Assembly (NCBI RefSeq): GCF_024699985.1
Contig: NZ_JAJONA010000001.1
Coordinates: 1,798,001 to 1,862,000 of the forward strand
Source: Phenylobacterium sp. J367
GTDB taxonomy: Bacteria > Pseudomonadota > Alphaproteobacteria > Caulobacterales > Caulobacteraceae
DNA length: 64,000 nucleotides
Direction of reading: 5' to 3'
Part shown: in pieces, positions 28,643 through 37,296 of the stretch
Layout: each line of letters starts with the position of its first letter
Numbering within the stretch: the first letter of the stretch is position 1
Translations under genes and position numbers: made by a program
Notes under the pieces: model-generated
What the model saw: only the letters and a program-made list of their open reading frames with translations
What the model was told of the DNA's origin: nothing
Databases searched by the model: none

Positions 28643-29226
28643 GCGGACGGTTCTCCCGGGAGCCCAGCGAGGTTCGCCGCGAGGCGCTGATCGAGGCCGC
28701 GCTGGCGAGCCTCGCTGACCGGGGGCTGGGGGCGGTGTCGGTGCGGGACGTGGCCAAGCGGGCCGGCGTCTCGCCCGGCCTCGTCCGGCACCACTTCGGA
28801 GGCTTCGGCCAGCTGCTGGTCGAGGCCTACCGGAGCGTCGTGGCCCGGATCGACATGAACATGGACGAGGCTCTTCTCGCGGCCGGGCCGAACCCGCGGG
28901 CCCGGCTCGAGGCGTTCCTGGAGGCCAGCTTCTCGCCGGCGATCGTCGACCGGGACCTGCTGGCGGCCTGGCTGGGGTTCTGGGGGTTCGTCAGGACCGA
29001 CCCCGACGCGGCCAAGGTCCATGCGGAGACCTACCAGTCGTACCGTACACGGATCGAAGGGCTGCTGGCCGACCTGGGCGTGGAGAATCCGCGGCCGGCG
29101 GCGCTCGGCCTGTCGGCGCTGCTGGACGGGCTGTGGCTGGAGCTGTGCCTCGACCCGACGACCTTCACGCCGGCGGAAGCGGTGAGGCTGGCGCGGCACT
29201 GGGTGTCTTGTTATACGAGTGTATAG
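28639..29226 (+). CDS. BetI-like TetR-family regulator
   Basis: TetR regulator of about 195 aa. It begins LSGRFSREPSEVRREALIEAA, aligning with the M-x-GRF start typical of BetI-type proteins, but the codon there is CTG (28639), overlapping the stop of the TonB receptor; no ATG, GTG or TTG is in frame nearby, so the start is either CTG or hit by a sequence error. HTH region: GAVSVRDVAKRAGVSPGLVRHHF. The ligand domain follows (WLGFWGFVRTDPD is BetI-like). It ends 15 bases before the Rieske gene and probably represses this amine- or betaine-type catabolic unit. Confidence 0.82.
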   Translation: MSGRFSREPSEVRREALIEAALASLADRGLGAVSVRDVAKRAGVSPGLVRHHFGGFGQLLVEAYRSVVARIDMNMDEALLAAGPNPRARLEAFLEASFSPAIVDRDLLAAWLGFWGFVRTDPDAAKVHAETYQSYRTRIEGLLADLGVENPRPAALGLSALLDGLWLELCLDPTTFTPAEAVRLARHWVSCYTSV

Positions 29227-29241
29227 CAAGCGGAGCTGACC

Positions 29242-30360
29242 ATGCTGGAGCAGAGCCTTCCCGCCTGGATCTACTCGGACCCGGGCTTCTTCGAGCGGGA
29301 GCGCGAGACGGTCTTCCGGACCGGCTGGCAGGTGGTCTGCCACCTCAACGACGTGCCGATGCCCGGCGACTTCCAGACCCTGGACATCCTCGGCGAGCGG
29401 GTGGTCACGGTCCGCGGCGAGGACGGCGAGGTGCGCTCCTTCCACAACGCCTGCCGGCACCGGGCCTCGCGGCTGGTCGACGGCCAGGAGGGCAACTGCG
29501 GGCGCCGGCTGGTCTGCCCCTACCACGCCTGGAGCTACGGCCTCGACGGCAGCCTGAAGAACGTGCCGCGCTGGCAGGGCTTCGAGGGCCTGGACCTCGC
29601 CGAACATGGCCTGAAGCCCGTGGAGCAGGAGACCTGGCGCGGCTTCGTCTTCGTGCGGTTCCAGCCGGGCCTGCCGAGCGTCGCCGAGATGATGGCCCCC
29701 TATGAGGCCGAGATCGCGCCGCACGGCTTCGAGGACCTGCAGCCGCAGGGGCGGGTGACGCTCAGGCCCCGGCCGGTGAACTGGAAGAACGTCGCCGACA
29801 ACTACGCCGACGCCCTGCACATCCCGGTGGCGCACCCGGGGCTGACGCGGCTCTTCGGGCCGAGCTACGCCATGAAGGCGGGCGAATGGACCGACACCCT
29901 GTGGGGCGACGTCACCGAGACGCCGTCCCCGAACTGGGTGGAGCGCAACTACCAGGCCCTGCTCGACAACTTCGACCACCTGGACCCGAAGGCGCGGCGC
30001 CGCTGGAGCTACTACCGCCTGTGGCCGAACCTGGCCTTCGACGTCTATCCGGACCAGGTCGACTTCATGCAGTTCATCCCGGTCTCGCCCACCGAGACCC
30101 TGATCCGCGAGATCGCCTATGTGCGGCCCGACGCGCGCCGCGAGGTGAAGGCCGCCCGCTACCTCAACTGGCGGATCAACCGGCAGGTCAACGCCGAGGA
30201 CACGGTGCTGATCGCCCGCGTCCAGGAGGGGATGCAGACCTCGGGCTATGTCTCGGGCCCGCTCGGCCCCTCGGAGGTGTGCCTGGCCGCCTTCGCCCGA
30301 AGGCTGAAGGCCCAGATCCCCGAAGCCGCCCTGCCGCACGCCCCGAAGGAAGCCGCCTGA
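29242..30360 (+). CDS. Rieske non-heme iron oxygenase, alpha subunit
   Basis: Ring-hydroxylating/demethylating oxygenase, 372 aa, intact. The Rieske centre is C71-x-H73 (NACRHRAS) and C92-x2-H95 (VCPYHAWSYG). The mononuclear iron site is in NYADALHIPVAHPG (about residues 187-200) with a later Asp. Size and sequence resemble the single-component-alpha group that includes quaternary-ammonium oxygenases (carnitine, glycine betaine, stachydrine) as well as aromatic dioxygenases. The BetI-like regulator upstream and an APC amine/amino-acid permease downstream favour an N-methylated amine substrate. No reductase or ferredoxin gene is in the unit, so the electron partner must be elsewhere. It overlaps the next gene by one base. 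Confidence 0.88.
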   Translation: MLEQSLPAWIYSDPGFFERERETVFRTGWQVVCHLNDVPMPGDFQTLDILGERVVTVRGEDGEVRSFHNACRHRASRLVDGQEGNCGRRLVCPYHAWSYGLDGSLKNVPRWQGFEGLDLAEHGLKPVEQETWRGFVFVRFQPGLPSVAEMMAPYEAEIAPHGFEDLQPQGRVTLRPRPVNWKNVADNYADALHIPVAHPGLTRLFGPSYAMKAGEWTDTLWGDVTETPSPNWVERNYQALLDNFDHLDPKARRRWSYYRLWPNLAFDVYPDQVDFMQFIPVSPTETLIREIAYVRPDARREVKAARYLNWRINRQVNAEDTVLIARVQEGMQTSGYVSGPLGPSEVCLAAFARRLKAQIPEAALPHAPKEAA

Positions 30361-31959
30361 TGGACAAGACCGATGTCGTGATCGTCGGCGGCGGGCACAA
30401 CGGCCTGACCTGCGCGGCCTACCTGGCGTCGTCCGGCCTGAAGGTCACGGTGCTGGAGCGCCGCCACGTGGTCGGCGGCGCGGCGGTGACCGAGGAGTTC
30501 CACCCGGGATTCCGCAACTCGGTGGCCAGCTACACCGTCAGCCTGCTCAATCCGAAGGTCATCCGCGACCTCGAGCTGCATCGCCACGGCCTGAAGGTGG
30601 TCGAGCGGAAGGTGTCCAACTTCCTGCCGCTGGACGGCGACCACTTTTCCGTCGGCGAAGGGATCACCAAGGCCGAGGTGGCGCGGTTCTCCAATCGCGA
30701 CGCCGACCGGCTCGACGCCTACGGCGAGCGGCTGGAGCGGATCGCCGACGTCCTGCGCGAGCTCGTTTTGATGACCCCGCCGAACCTGGTGGAGGGCGGC
30801 ATCGCCCAGGCCGTGCCGGAGCTCCTGAAGAGCGCCGCGCTCGGCAGGCGGCTGAACAAGCTCGACATGACCGGCAAGCGCGACCTGCTGGCGCTGTTCT
30901 CCCAGTCGGCGGGCGACTGGCTGGACGGCTGGTTCGAGAGCTCGCCGATCAAGGCGGCCTACGGCTTCGACGGGGTGGTGGGCAACTATGCCAGCCCCTA
31001 TTCGCCGGGCTCGGCCTACGTCCTGCTGCACCATGTATTCGGCGAGGTGAACGGCAAGAAGGGCGCCTGGGGCCACGCCATCGGCGGCATGGGTGCGATC
31101 ACCCAGGCGATGGCGGCGGCCTGCGCCGAGCGTGGGGTGACCATCCGGACCGGTACGGGCGTCGCCGAGGTGCTGACGAAGGGCGGCCGCGCCATCGGCG
31201 TCGTCACCGAGGCGGGCGAGACGATCCACGCCCGCGCGGTGGTCTCGAACCTCCATCCGAAGCTGCTGTTCGGCAAGCTGGTGGACCCGGGCGTGCAGCC
31301 GGCGGACTTCCGGGAACGGATCGACCGCTATCGTTCGGGCTCGGGCACCTTCCGGATGAACGTGGCGCTCTCCGCGCTGCCGCGGTTCGCGGTGAAGCCG
31401 GAGGCCGGCGACCACCTGACGGCCGGGATCATCATCGCGCCGACCCTGGCCTACATGGAGAAGGCCTATACCGACGCACGCGAGCACGGCTGGTCGAAGG
31501 GATCCCATCGTCGAGATGCTGATCCCCTCGACCCTGGACGACAGCCTGGCGCCCCAGGGCCAGCACGTGGCGAGCCTGTTCTGCCAGCACGTGGCCCCGG
31601 TGCTGCCCGGGGGCCGGAGCTGGGACGACCACCGCGAGGAGGTCGCCGACCTGATGATCGCCACGGTCGACAAGCACGCGCCGGGGTTCGCGAAGTCGGT
31701 CGTGGGCCGGCAGGTGCTCTCGCCGCTCGACCTGGAGCGCAAGTTCGGCCTGGTGAACGGCGACATCATGCACGGCAACCTGAGCCTCGATCAGATGTTC
31801 TCGGCCCGGCCGGTGCTGGGGGCGGGCGACTACCGCACGCCGGTGGCCGGCCTCTACCAGTGCGGCGCCGGCACCCACCCGGGCGGCGGGGTGACCGGCG
31901 CGCCGGGGCACAACGCGGCGCGGGAAGTGGCGCGGGACGCGAAGAGAAGAAGGTTCTGA
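30360..31959 (+). CDS. FAD-dependent oxidoreductase, phytoene desaturase/PYROXD2-like (one frameshift)
   Basis: About 533 aa. It starts at ATG 30360 overlapping the Rieske stop. The N-terminal dinucleotide-binding motif is VVIVGGGHNGLTCAAYLA, followed by the acidic ribose-binding end VLERRHVVGGAAVTEE. It has GGMGAITQAMAAA and the C-terminal FAD motif YQCGAGTHPGGGVTGAPGHNAA. An extra G in 31499-31501 shifts the frame (GWSK|DPIVEMLIPS). The family includes carotenoid desaturase-like oxidases and animal PYROXD2; many bacterial members oxidise amines or small polar compounds. Placement after the Rieske oxygenase suggests consecutive steps on one substrate. Confidence 0.85.
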
Positions 31960-31965
31960 GCCGGG

Positions 31966-32095
31966 GCCCTCTCCCTACCCTCTCCCTCTCCGCTTCGCGG
32001 GGGAGAGGAGTGGGGTTGTGAGGCCGAGCCATAGTCTCCTCTCCCCCGACCCCGGCGAAAGCCGGGGGAAGAGAGGGAGAGGGTAGGGAGAGGGC
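31966..32095. repeat. Nested palindromic repeat, family 1, copy 2 (130 bp)
   Basis: Same outer arms as copy 1 (GCCCTCTCCCTACCCTCTCC and complement). The right inner arm has the longer hairpin ACCCCGGCGAAAGCCGGGG, which makes it about 14 bp longer than copies 1 and 3. Copy 4 has the same long form. Confidence 0.85.
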
Positions 32096-32200
32096 GTGCT
32101 GACGACGCGGAGCCTGAGCGCGACTCCCCCCCCTGATCGCTGCGCGATCTGTCCCTCCCCTGAAGGGGAGGGATGTGCTGAGGTGCGGCGCGCGGGGGAG

Positions 32201-33433
32201 ATGAGCGTGGCGGACGATCCGAAGCAGAAGGGCCTGGGGGCCCTGACGGCGACGTTCCTGGTGGCCGGGAACATGGTGGGGTCGGGGCTGTTCCTGCTAC
32301 CGGCGTCGCTGGCGGGGGTGGGCTCGTCGAGCCTGATCGGCTGGGGGATCGCGGGCGTGGGCGCCATGGCGATCGCCGGCGTGTTCGCGATCCTGGGGGC
32401 CGTCAGGCCCGATCCCGACGGCCTGGTGCGGTATCCGGCGGACGGGGTGCATCCGTGGGCCGGGGCCATCGCCTGGGGCGCCTACTGGCTGTCGTGCTGG
32501 GTGGGGAATGTCGCCATCGCGCTCGCCGCCGTGGGCTACCTCGCCTACTTCCTGCCGGCCCTGATCGGACCCTGGCCGACGGCCATCGCCGCCATCGTCG
32601 CCATCTGGCTGATGACGCTCGCCAACCTCTCGGGGCCGCGGGTGGTGGGCTGGTTCTCCGGCTCGACCCTGCTGATCGGGCTGGTTCCCATCGTGGCGGC
32701 GATCATTGCGGGCGTGATCGGGTTCGACGCCGACGTGTTCGCCGCCTCCTGGAACGTCAGCGGCCAGCCGCTGACCCACGCCATCCCGGCGACCCTGGTG
32801 ACCATCTTCTGGGCCTATCTCGGCCTGGAGAGCGCGACCATCGCGGCCAAGGCGGTGGACAATCCCCGGCGCAACCTGCCGATCGCCACGCTGGGCGGGG
32901 TGGCGTTGGCGACGGTGGTCTATGCGGCCGCCACGGCGGCGGTGATGGGGGTGATCCCGGCCGGCGACCTGGCGAAATCCACGGCGCCTTTCGCCGACGT
33001 GGTGGGGCGGCTGGTGGGGCCGGTGGCCGGCGCCGTCGTGGCGGCCTGCGCGCTCGCCAAGACCCTGGGCACGCTCGCCGGCTGGCTGCTGGTCGCGGCG
33101 GAGGCGGGCGCCTCGGGGGCCGCCAGCGGGTATCTGCCCCGGGCCATCGGCGGCGAGCCGGGCTCGCGCCTGCCGGTGCGCGGCGTGGTGGCGACGGCGG
33201 TGCTGATGTCGATCACCACGCTGGCGACCATCTCGCCGACGCTCACCAAGCAGTTCAACGCCCTGATCAACGCCGCCGTGCTGGCGAACCTGCTGGTCTA
33301 TCTGCTGTGTGCCGTGGCGCTATTGCGGTTCTCCGGCGGGCTGTCGCCGGGGCGCAGGTTCGCCGTCTGGGCGGTGGCGGGCCTGGCGGGCGCGTTCTGC
33401 CTCTGGGCGACGTTCGCCTACCTGGCGGGGTAG
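32201..33433 (+). CDS. APC-superfamily amino acid/amine permease
   Basis: Inner-membrane transporter, 410 aa from ATG 32201 (MSVADDPKQKGLG) with GGGGGAG directly upstream. Twelve hydrophobic segments are visible. The first contains the APC substrate motif GNMVGSGLFLLPASLAG, and a conserved FWAYLGLESATIAAKAVDNPRRN stretch marks the basic amino acid/polyamine antiporter branch (AdiC, PotE, CadB). It is on the same strand as the Rieske/FAD unit but separated from it by repeat copy 2 and followed by copy 3. It may import or exchange the amine substrate of that unit. Confidence 0.85.
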   Translation: MSVADDPKQKGLGALTATFLVAGNMVGSGLFLLPASLAGVGSSSLIGWGIAGVGAMAIAGVFAILGAVRPDPDGLVRYPADGVHPWAGAIAWGAYWLSCWVGNVAIALAAVGYLAYFLPALIGPWPTAIAAIVAIWLMTLANLSGPRVVGWFSGSTLLIGLVPIVAAIIAGVIGFDADVFAASWNVSGQPLTHAIPATLVTIFWAYLGLESATIAAKAVDNPRRNLPIATLGGVALATVVYAAATAAVMGVIPAGDLAKSTAPFADVVGRLVGPVAGAVVAACALAKTLGTLAGWLLVAAEAGASGAASGYLPRAIGGEPGSRLPVRGVVATAVLMSITTLATISPTLTKQFNALINAAVLANLLVYLLCAVALLRFSGGLSPGRRFAVWAVAGLAGAFCLWATFAYLAG

Positions 33434-33442
33434 GCGCTTCAG

Positions 33443-33559
33443 GCCCTCTCCCTACCCTCTCCCTCTCCGCTTCGCGGGGGAGAGGAGTGGAGCACCGAGG
33501 CCGCGCCATCACCTCCTCCCCCCGGGCGAAGCCCGAGAGGGAGAGGGTAGGGAGAGGGC
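33443..33559. repeat. Nested palindromic repeat, family 1, copy 3 (117 bp)
   Basis: Outer arms as in copies 1, 2 and 4; the left inner hairpin is CCGCTTCGCGG and the right one GGGCGAAGCCC, i.e. copy 1 in inverted orientation. The next 50 bases hold a partial C-rich segment like the family 2 repeats. Confidence 0.85.
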
Positions 33560-33707
33560 GAGCGAGCGCGCGGCCGTCCGCCCCCTCCACCCCCTCCCCC
33601 GCTTACGCAGGGGAGGAATTCGCGAACGCCGTTCGGCGCCCTTGCGGGCGGGTCGTTACGGGCGCAACCTCTTCTCCGTGGGGTGATAGATCCTGGGGAG
33701 GAAACCT

Positions 33708-34184
33708 ATGCGCACACTCATTCTTACGGCGTTGCTGACCGGCTGCGTCGCGCTCGGCGGCTGCGAGCAATCGTCAAGCCAGGCGGCGGCTCCGGCGGCG
33801 CCGGAGAAGCCCAAGTCGCTGGCGCGGTCGGCCCCGATGTACGCCGGCCAGGAACAGATCCTCAGCGTCTCCAGCGGCAAGATCGAGGTCGACGACGGGA
33901 ACCTGATCCTGCACGTGGAGGGCGCGACGGCGACCCCGGGCTGGTCGGACCCGGCCTTCCTGCCCCGCGTCTATGCGGCCCAGCCGAAGGACGGGATCTA
34001 CGAGGTGGACGTGATCGCCACCAAGCCCACGGGCGCCGCGGCCCAGGCCGTGACGCCCATCGAGGTCGAGAAGGCCTGGCCCGGCTACAAGAAGGACCGG
34101 CTGAAGGGCGTGAAGTTCATGACCAAGACCAACGAGGTCGTGGCCATGCTGCCGGCGGCGGAGCAGCCGGCGGCGGGGTCGTAG
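33708..34184 (+). CDS. Small secreted lipoprotein of unknown function, 158 aa
   Basis: The start ATG 33708 follows GGGGAGGAAACCT, a strong ribosome-binding site. The protein starts MRTLILTALLTGCVALGGCEQ; the lipobox LGGC makes Cys19 the lipidated residue. A short Ala/Pro-rich linker follows, then a compact domain (QILSVSSGKIEVDDGNLILHVE) with predicted beta strands, ending EQPAAGS. No family recognised. It probably sits in the outer membrane or periplasm. It stands alone between repeat blocks, just upstream of the xylan locus. Confidence 0.82.
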   Translation: MRTLILTALLTGCVALGGCEQSSSQAAAPAAPEKPKSLARSAPMYAGQEQILSVSSGKIEVDDGNLILHVEGATATPGWSDPAFLPRVYAAQPKDGIYEVDVIATKPTGAAAQAVTPIEVEKAWPGYKKDRLKGVKFMTKTNEVVAMLPAAEQPAAGS

Positions 34185-34191
34185 GGGTCTT

Positions 34192-34378
34192 TCACCTCCC
34201 CCGCGAAGCGGCGGGAGGGGGACCGTCGGCCGAGCGCAGCGAAGAGCGGACGGTGGAGGGGGCAAGCCCGACGCACTGCCGGCCGCTTGCCCCCACCACC
34301 CCTCGCTCTGCGGTCAGCCTGCGCTGACCTCGGCGAGCGGTCCCCCCTCCCGCCATCGCTGCGCGCTGGGGGAGGTGA
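34192..34378. repeat. Large palindromic repeat, family 2, copy 1 (187 bp)
   Basis: Outer arms TCACCTCCCCCGCG and CGCTGGGGGAGGTGA, inner arms GGGAGGGGGACCG and CGGTCCCCCCTCCC. The centre is a GTGGAGGGGGCAAGC segment and its near complement GCTTGCCCCCACCAC. It occupies most of the 320-base gap between the lipoprotein and the GH10 gene; the rest holds the operators at 34399-34436. Confidence 0.75.
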
Positions 34379-34398
34379 ATACCGTGCGCAAGGGATTC

Positions 34399-34412
34399 TG
34401 ATAGCGCTACCA
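34399..34412. promoter_or_regulatory. LacI-type operator upstream of the xylanase unit
   Basis: TGATAGCGCTACCA, an inverted repeat centred on AGCGCT. The identical 14-mer lies upstream of xylX at 50853. From memory it resembles the XylR-controlled xylose operator of C. crescentus. The likely binder is the LacI protein at 47466 or a distant XylR. Confidence 0.75.
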
Positions 34413-34425
34413 GAAAGCGCTTGAT

Positions 34426-34436
34426 TGGTCAGACCA
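34426..34436. promoter_or_regulatory. GntR/FadR-type operator upstream of the xylanase unit
   Basis: Perfect palindrome TGGTCAGACCA, 13 bases after the LacI-type site. The same core recurs at 41810, 47329 (as CGGTCTGACCG), 47352 and partly at 50878. The probable binder is the FCD-type GntR regulator at 39686. Confidence 0.75.
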
Positions 34437-34504
34437 CGTTCGGCAAAGCTCCCGGCCTGGAGGCGCGGCCCGAGATCGCGCCCGGGATATCAGGGAGGTC
34501 CGGC

Positions 34505-35631
34505 GTGCCGCGAGCGTTGTCGCGAAGGGAAGGTCTGGCGCTCGGCGCCGCCGCCCTCCTGGCCGGGGGCAGGCCGCGGCGCAGGCCCCCAACTCCGAGC
34601 CCCTGAAAGACCTCGCGAAGGCCAAGGGCCTGGCGTTCGGCACGGCGATGTCGGCGAACGGCCTGGGTGATCCCGCCTATGCGGCCCTGGTGGCCCGCGA
34701 GTGCGGGGCGCTGGTCTCAGAGAACGAGCACAAGCTCTATGCGATCAAGGCCGACGCGCGGGATCAGTGGCGGTTCGAACCGGCCGACCGGATCGCCGCC
34801 TACGCGAAGCAGCACGGCATGGTCCTGCGCGGCCACACCCTGCTGTGGAACCGCGACGAGTTCACGCCCGACTGGCTGAAGAAGGAGGGCTTCCCCTCGC
34901 GGGCCGAGGGCGAGCGGTGGATGGGCGACTATGTGCGGCGCGTCGCCGGGCGCTATCCGCAGATCACGTCCTGGGACGTGGTCAACGAGAGCATCGACCC
35001 GGCGACCGGCGAGATGCGCAATTCGGTGTTCACCCGGGCCATGGGGCCGGAGGTGGTGGAGCTCTGCTTCCACGCCGCGAAGGCGGCCGCGCCGAACGCC
35101 CGGCTCGCCTACAACGACTACATGGGCTGGGGCCCGGGCGACGCGAAGCACCGGGCGGGCGTGCTGAAGCTGCTGGAACGGCTGAAGAGCCGGGGCGCGC
35201 CGATCGACAGCTTCGGCATCCAGGGCCACATCGCCAACGGCGACGGCGGCGACGTGGTGACGTTCACGGCGGCGGACCAGCGCGAGTGGCGGGCCTTTGT
35301 CGACGAGGTGCGGGGCATGGGCCTCGACCTCCTGATCACCGAGCTCGACGTCAACGACCGGGTGCTGCCGGCCGATCCCGCCCGGCGCGACGCCCTGGGC
35401 GCGGCCCTGGTCCGCGACTTCCTGGGGATCATGCTCGACTACCCGGAGACCAAGCAGGTGCTGATGTGGGGGCTGGCCGACCACCATTCCTGGCTGCAGG
35501 GCTGGTGGCCCAGGCCCGACGGGATCGCCAAGCGGCCGACGCTCTACGACGCCGCGCTCAAGGCCAAGCCGATGCGCGAGGCGGTGGCCGAGGCGTTCCG
35601 GGCGGCGCCGGAGCGCACGCCATGGGCCTGA
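34505..35631 (+). CDS. GH10 endo-1,4-beta-xylanase, Tat-exported (one frameshift)
   Basis: Xylan-cleaving glycoside hydrolase of about 376 aa. GTG 34505 opens a twin-arginine signal (LSRREGLALGAAALLAG) ending AAAQA. One G is missing from the run 34565-34569, which separates the signal from the catalytic frame (AAAQAPNSEPLKDLAKAKGL). The GH10 landmarks are RGHTLLWNRDEFTPDW, the acid/base Glu in SWDVVNES (about residue 161) and the nucleophile Glu in LLITELDVND (about residue 279), then MWGLADHHSWL. It is the first gene of a GH10-GH43-GH3 run with overlapping starts and stops, controlled by the two operators just upstream. It makes xylo-oligosaccharides for GH43/GH3. Confidence 0.92.
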
Positions 35632-37296
35632 CCCCTCAGCGCCTCAGGCGGGCGGCGCTCGCCGCGGTGGCCAGCCTGCTCGGCGCCGGCGCGGCCGCCG
35701 CGTCGGAGGCCCGGTTCGACTGGTTCGCCTATCGCCCGCTGGACCCCGAGCCGGTGACGGCGCCCGGCGAATACCGCAACCCGATCCTGCCCGGCTTCCA
35801 TCCCGACCCGGCCCTGGAGCGGATCGGCGACGACTACTACCTGGTCACCTCGACCTTCTCCTACTTCCCCGGCCTGCCGGTGTTCCGCAGCCGCGACCTG
35901 GTGCGCTGGGGGCAGATCGGCAACGCCATCGACCGGCCGGGCCAGCTCGATTTCTCGGGCCTGGGGCTGTCGCGCGGCGTGTTCGCGCCGGACATCAGCT
36001 TCGAGGCGGGTACGTTCTACATCCTGAACACATGCGTGGACTGCGGCGGCAACTATGTGCTGACGGCGAAGGACCCGGCCGGCCCGTGGTCCGATCCGAT
36101 CTGGATCAAGGACGTGGACGGCATCGACCCGTCGTTCTTCCACGACGCCGACGGCCGGACCTATCTGCTCAACAACGGCCCGCCCGAGGGGACGCCGCTC
36201 TACGACGGCCACCGGGCGATCTGGATGCAGGAGTTCGACCTCAAGGCGATGAAGACCGTCGGCCCCCGGAAGGTGCTGGTCAACGGCGGGGTCGACATCT
36301 CGACGAAGCCGGTGTGGATCGAGGGGCCGCACATCTACCGGAAGGACGGCTGGTACATCCTGAGCTGCGCCGAGGGCGGCACCTCGGTGAACCACTCGCA
36401 GGTGGTGCTCCGTAGCCGGAACGTCTGGGGTCCTTACGTTCCCTTCCCCGGCAATCCGATCCTGACCCAGCGCGACCTGCCGGCCGACCGTCCGGACCCG
36501 ATCAGCGCGGCGGGCCATGCGGACTATGTGGAGACGCCGGACGGGCGCTGGTGGGCGACCTTCCTGGCCACGCGGCCCTACCGGGACGACTTCTACAACA
36601 TCGGGCGGGAGACCTTCCTGCTGCCGGTGACCTGGAAGGACGGCTGGCCGGTCATCCTGCCGGACGGCGAGGCGATCCCGCAGGTGCGCGCCCGGCCGGG
36701 GTTGAAGGCCGACGGGCCGCAGGGCGGGGGGCGCCTGGCGGGAGGACTTCGCCGGCGCGAAGCTCGGGCCCGAGTGGATGACGCTCAGGACGCCGAAGGA
36801 GACCTGGAGCCGGGCGGCGGATGGGGCCCTGGTCCTCCGGGCCCGGAACGTGGCCCTGGGTTCGCTCGGCCAGCCGTCCTACTGGGGGCGGCGCCAGCAG
36901 CATCTCGGCGCCGAGGCGACGACGCGGGTGGACTTCCGCCCGGCCGGCGACGGCGACCGCGCGGGGCTGGCCGCCCTGCAGAGCGAGGACTTCTTCTACC
37001 TGCTGAGCGTCGGGCGCGAGGGCGGCCGCGAGGTGGTCCGCCTGGAGAAGCGGGCCGGCAAGGGCGACCCGCCGCACGGGGTGACGGTGGCCTCCGCCGC
37101 CATCCCCGCGGGCCGGCCCGTGGACCTGAGGATCACCGCCCGCGGCGGGGCCTACGACTTCGCCTACGCCACCGAGCCCGGCCGCTGGACGACGCTGGTG
37201 GCCGGCGCCGACGGGACGATCCTCTCCACCCACACGGCCGGCGGCTTCGTCGGCGCGACCTTCGGCCTCTACGCCTTTTCGGACGGGACCCCATGA
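35622..37296 (+). CDS. GH43 beta-xylosidase/alpha-L-arabinofuranosidase (one frameshift)
   Basis: About 557 aa. ATG 35622 overlaps the GH10 stop and opens a signal peptide (MGLTPQRLRRAALAAVASLL, ending AAAAS). GH43 five-blade propeller motifs are the base Asp in NPILPGFHPDPA, the pKa-tuning Asp in DGIDPSFFHD and the acid Glu in WIEGPHIYRKDG. The C-terminal half (from about residue 370) is the beta-sandwich usual in XynB-type xylosidases, containing LGPEWMTLRTPKETWSR and RAGLAALQSEDFFYLL. An extra G in 36726-36731 shifts the frame before that domain. It releases xylose or arabinose from oligosaccharides in the periplasm. Its stop overlaps the GH3 start (ATGA). Confidence 0.92.

Noticed and set aside
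28354..29226. Fusion of a TonB receptor C-terminus with a TetR regulator
   Set aside because: One extra G in 28615-28619 creates it. Removing the base gives the usual receptor end (RFGQSF) and a separate BetI-like gene.
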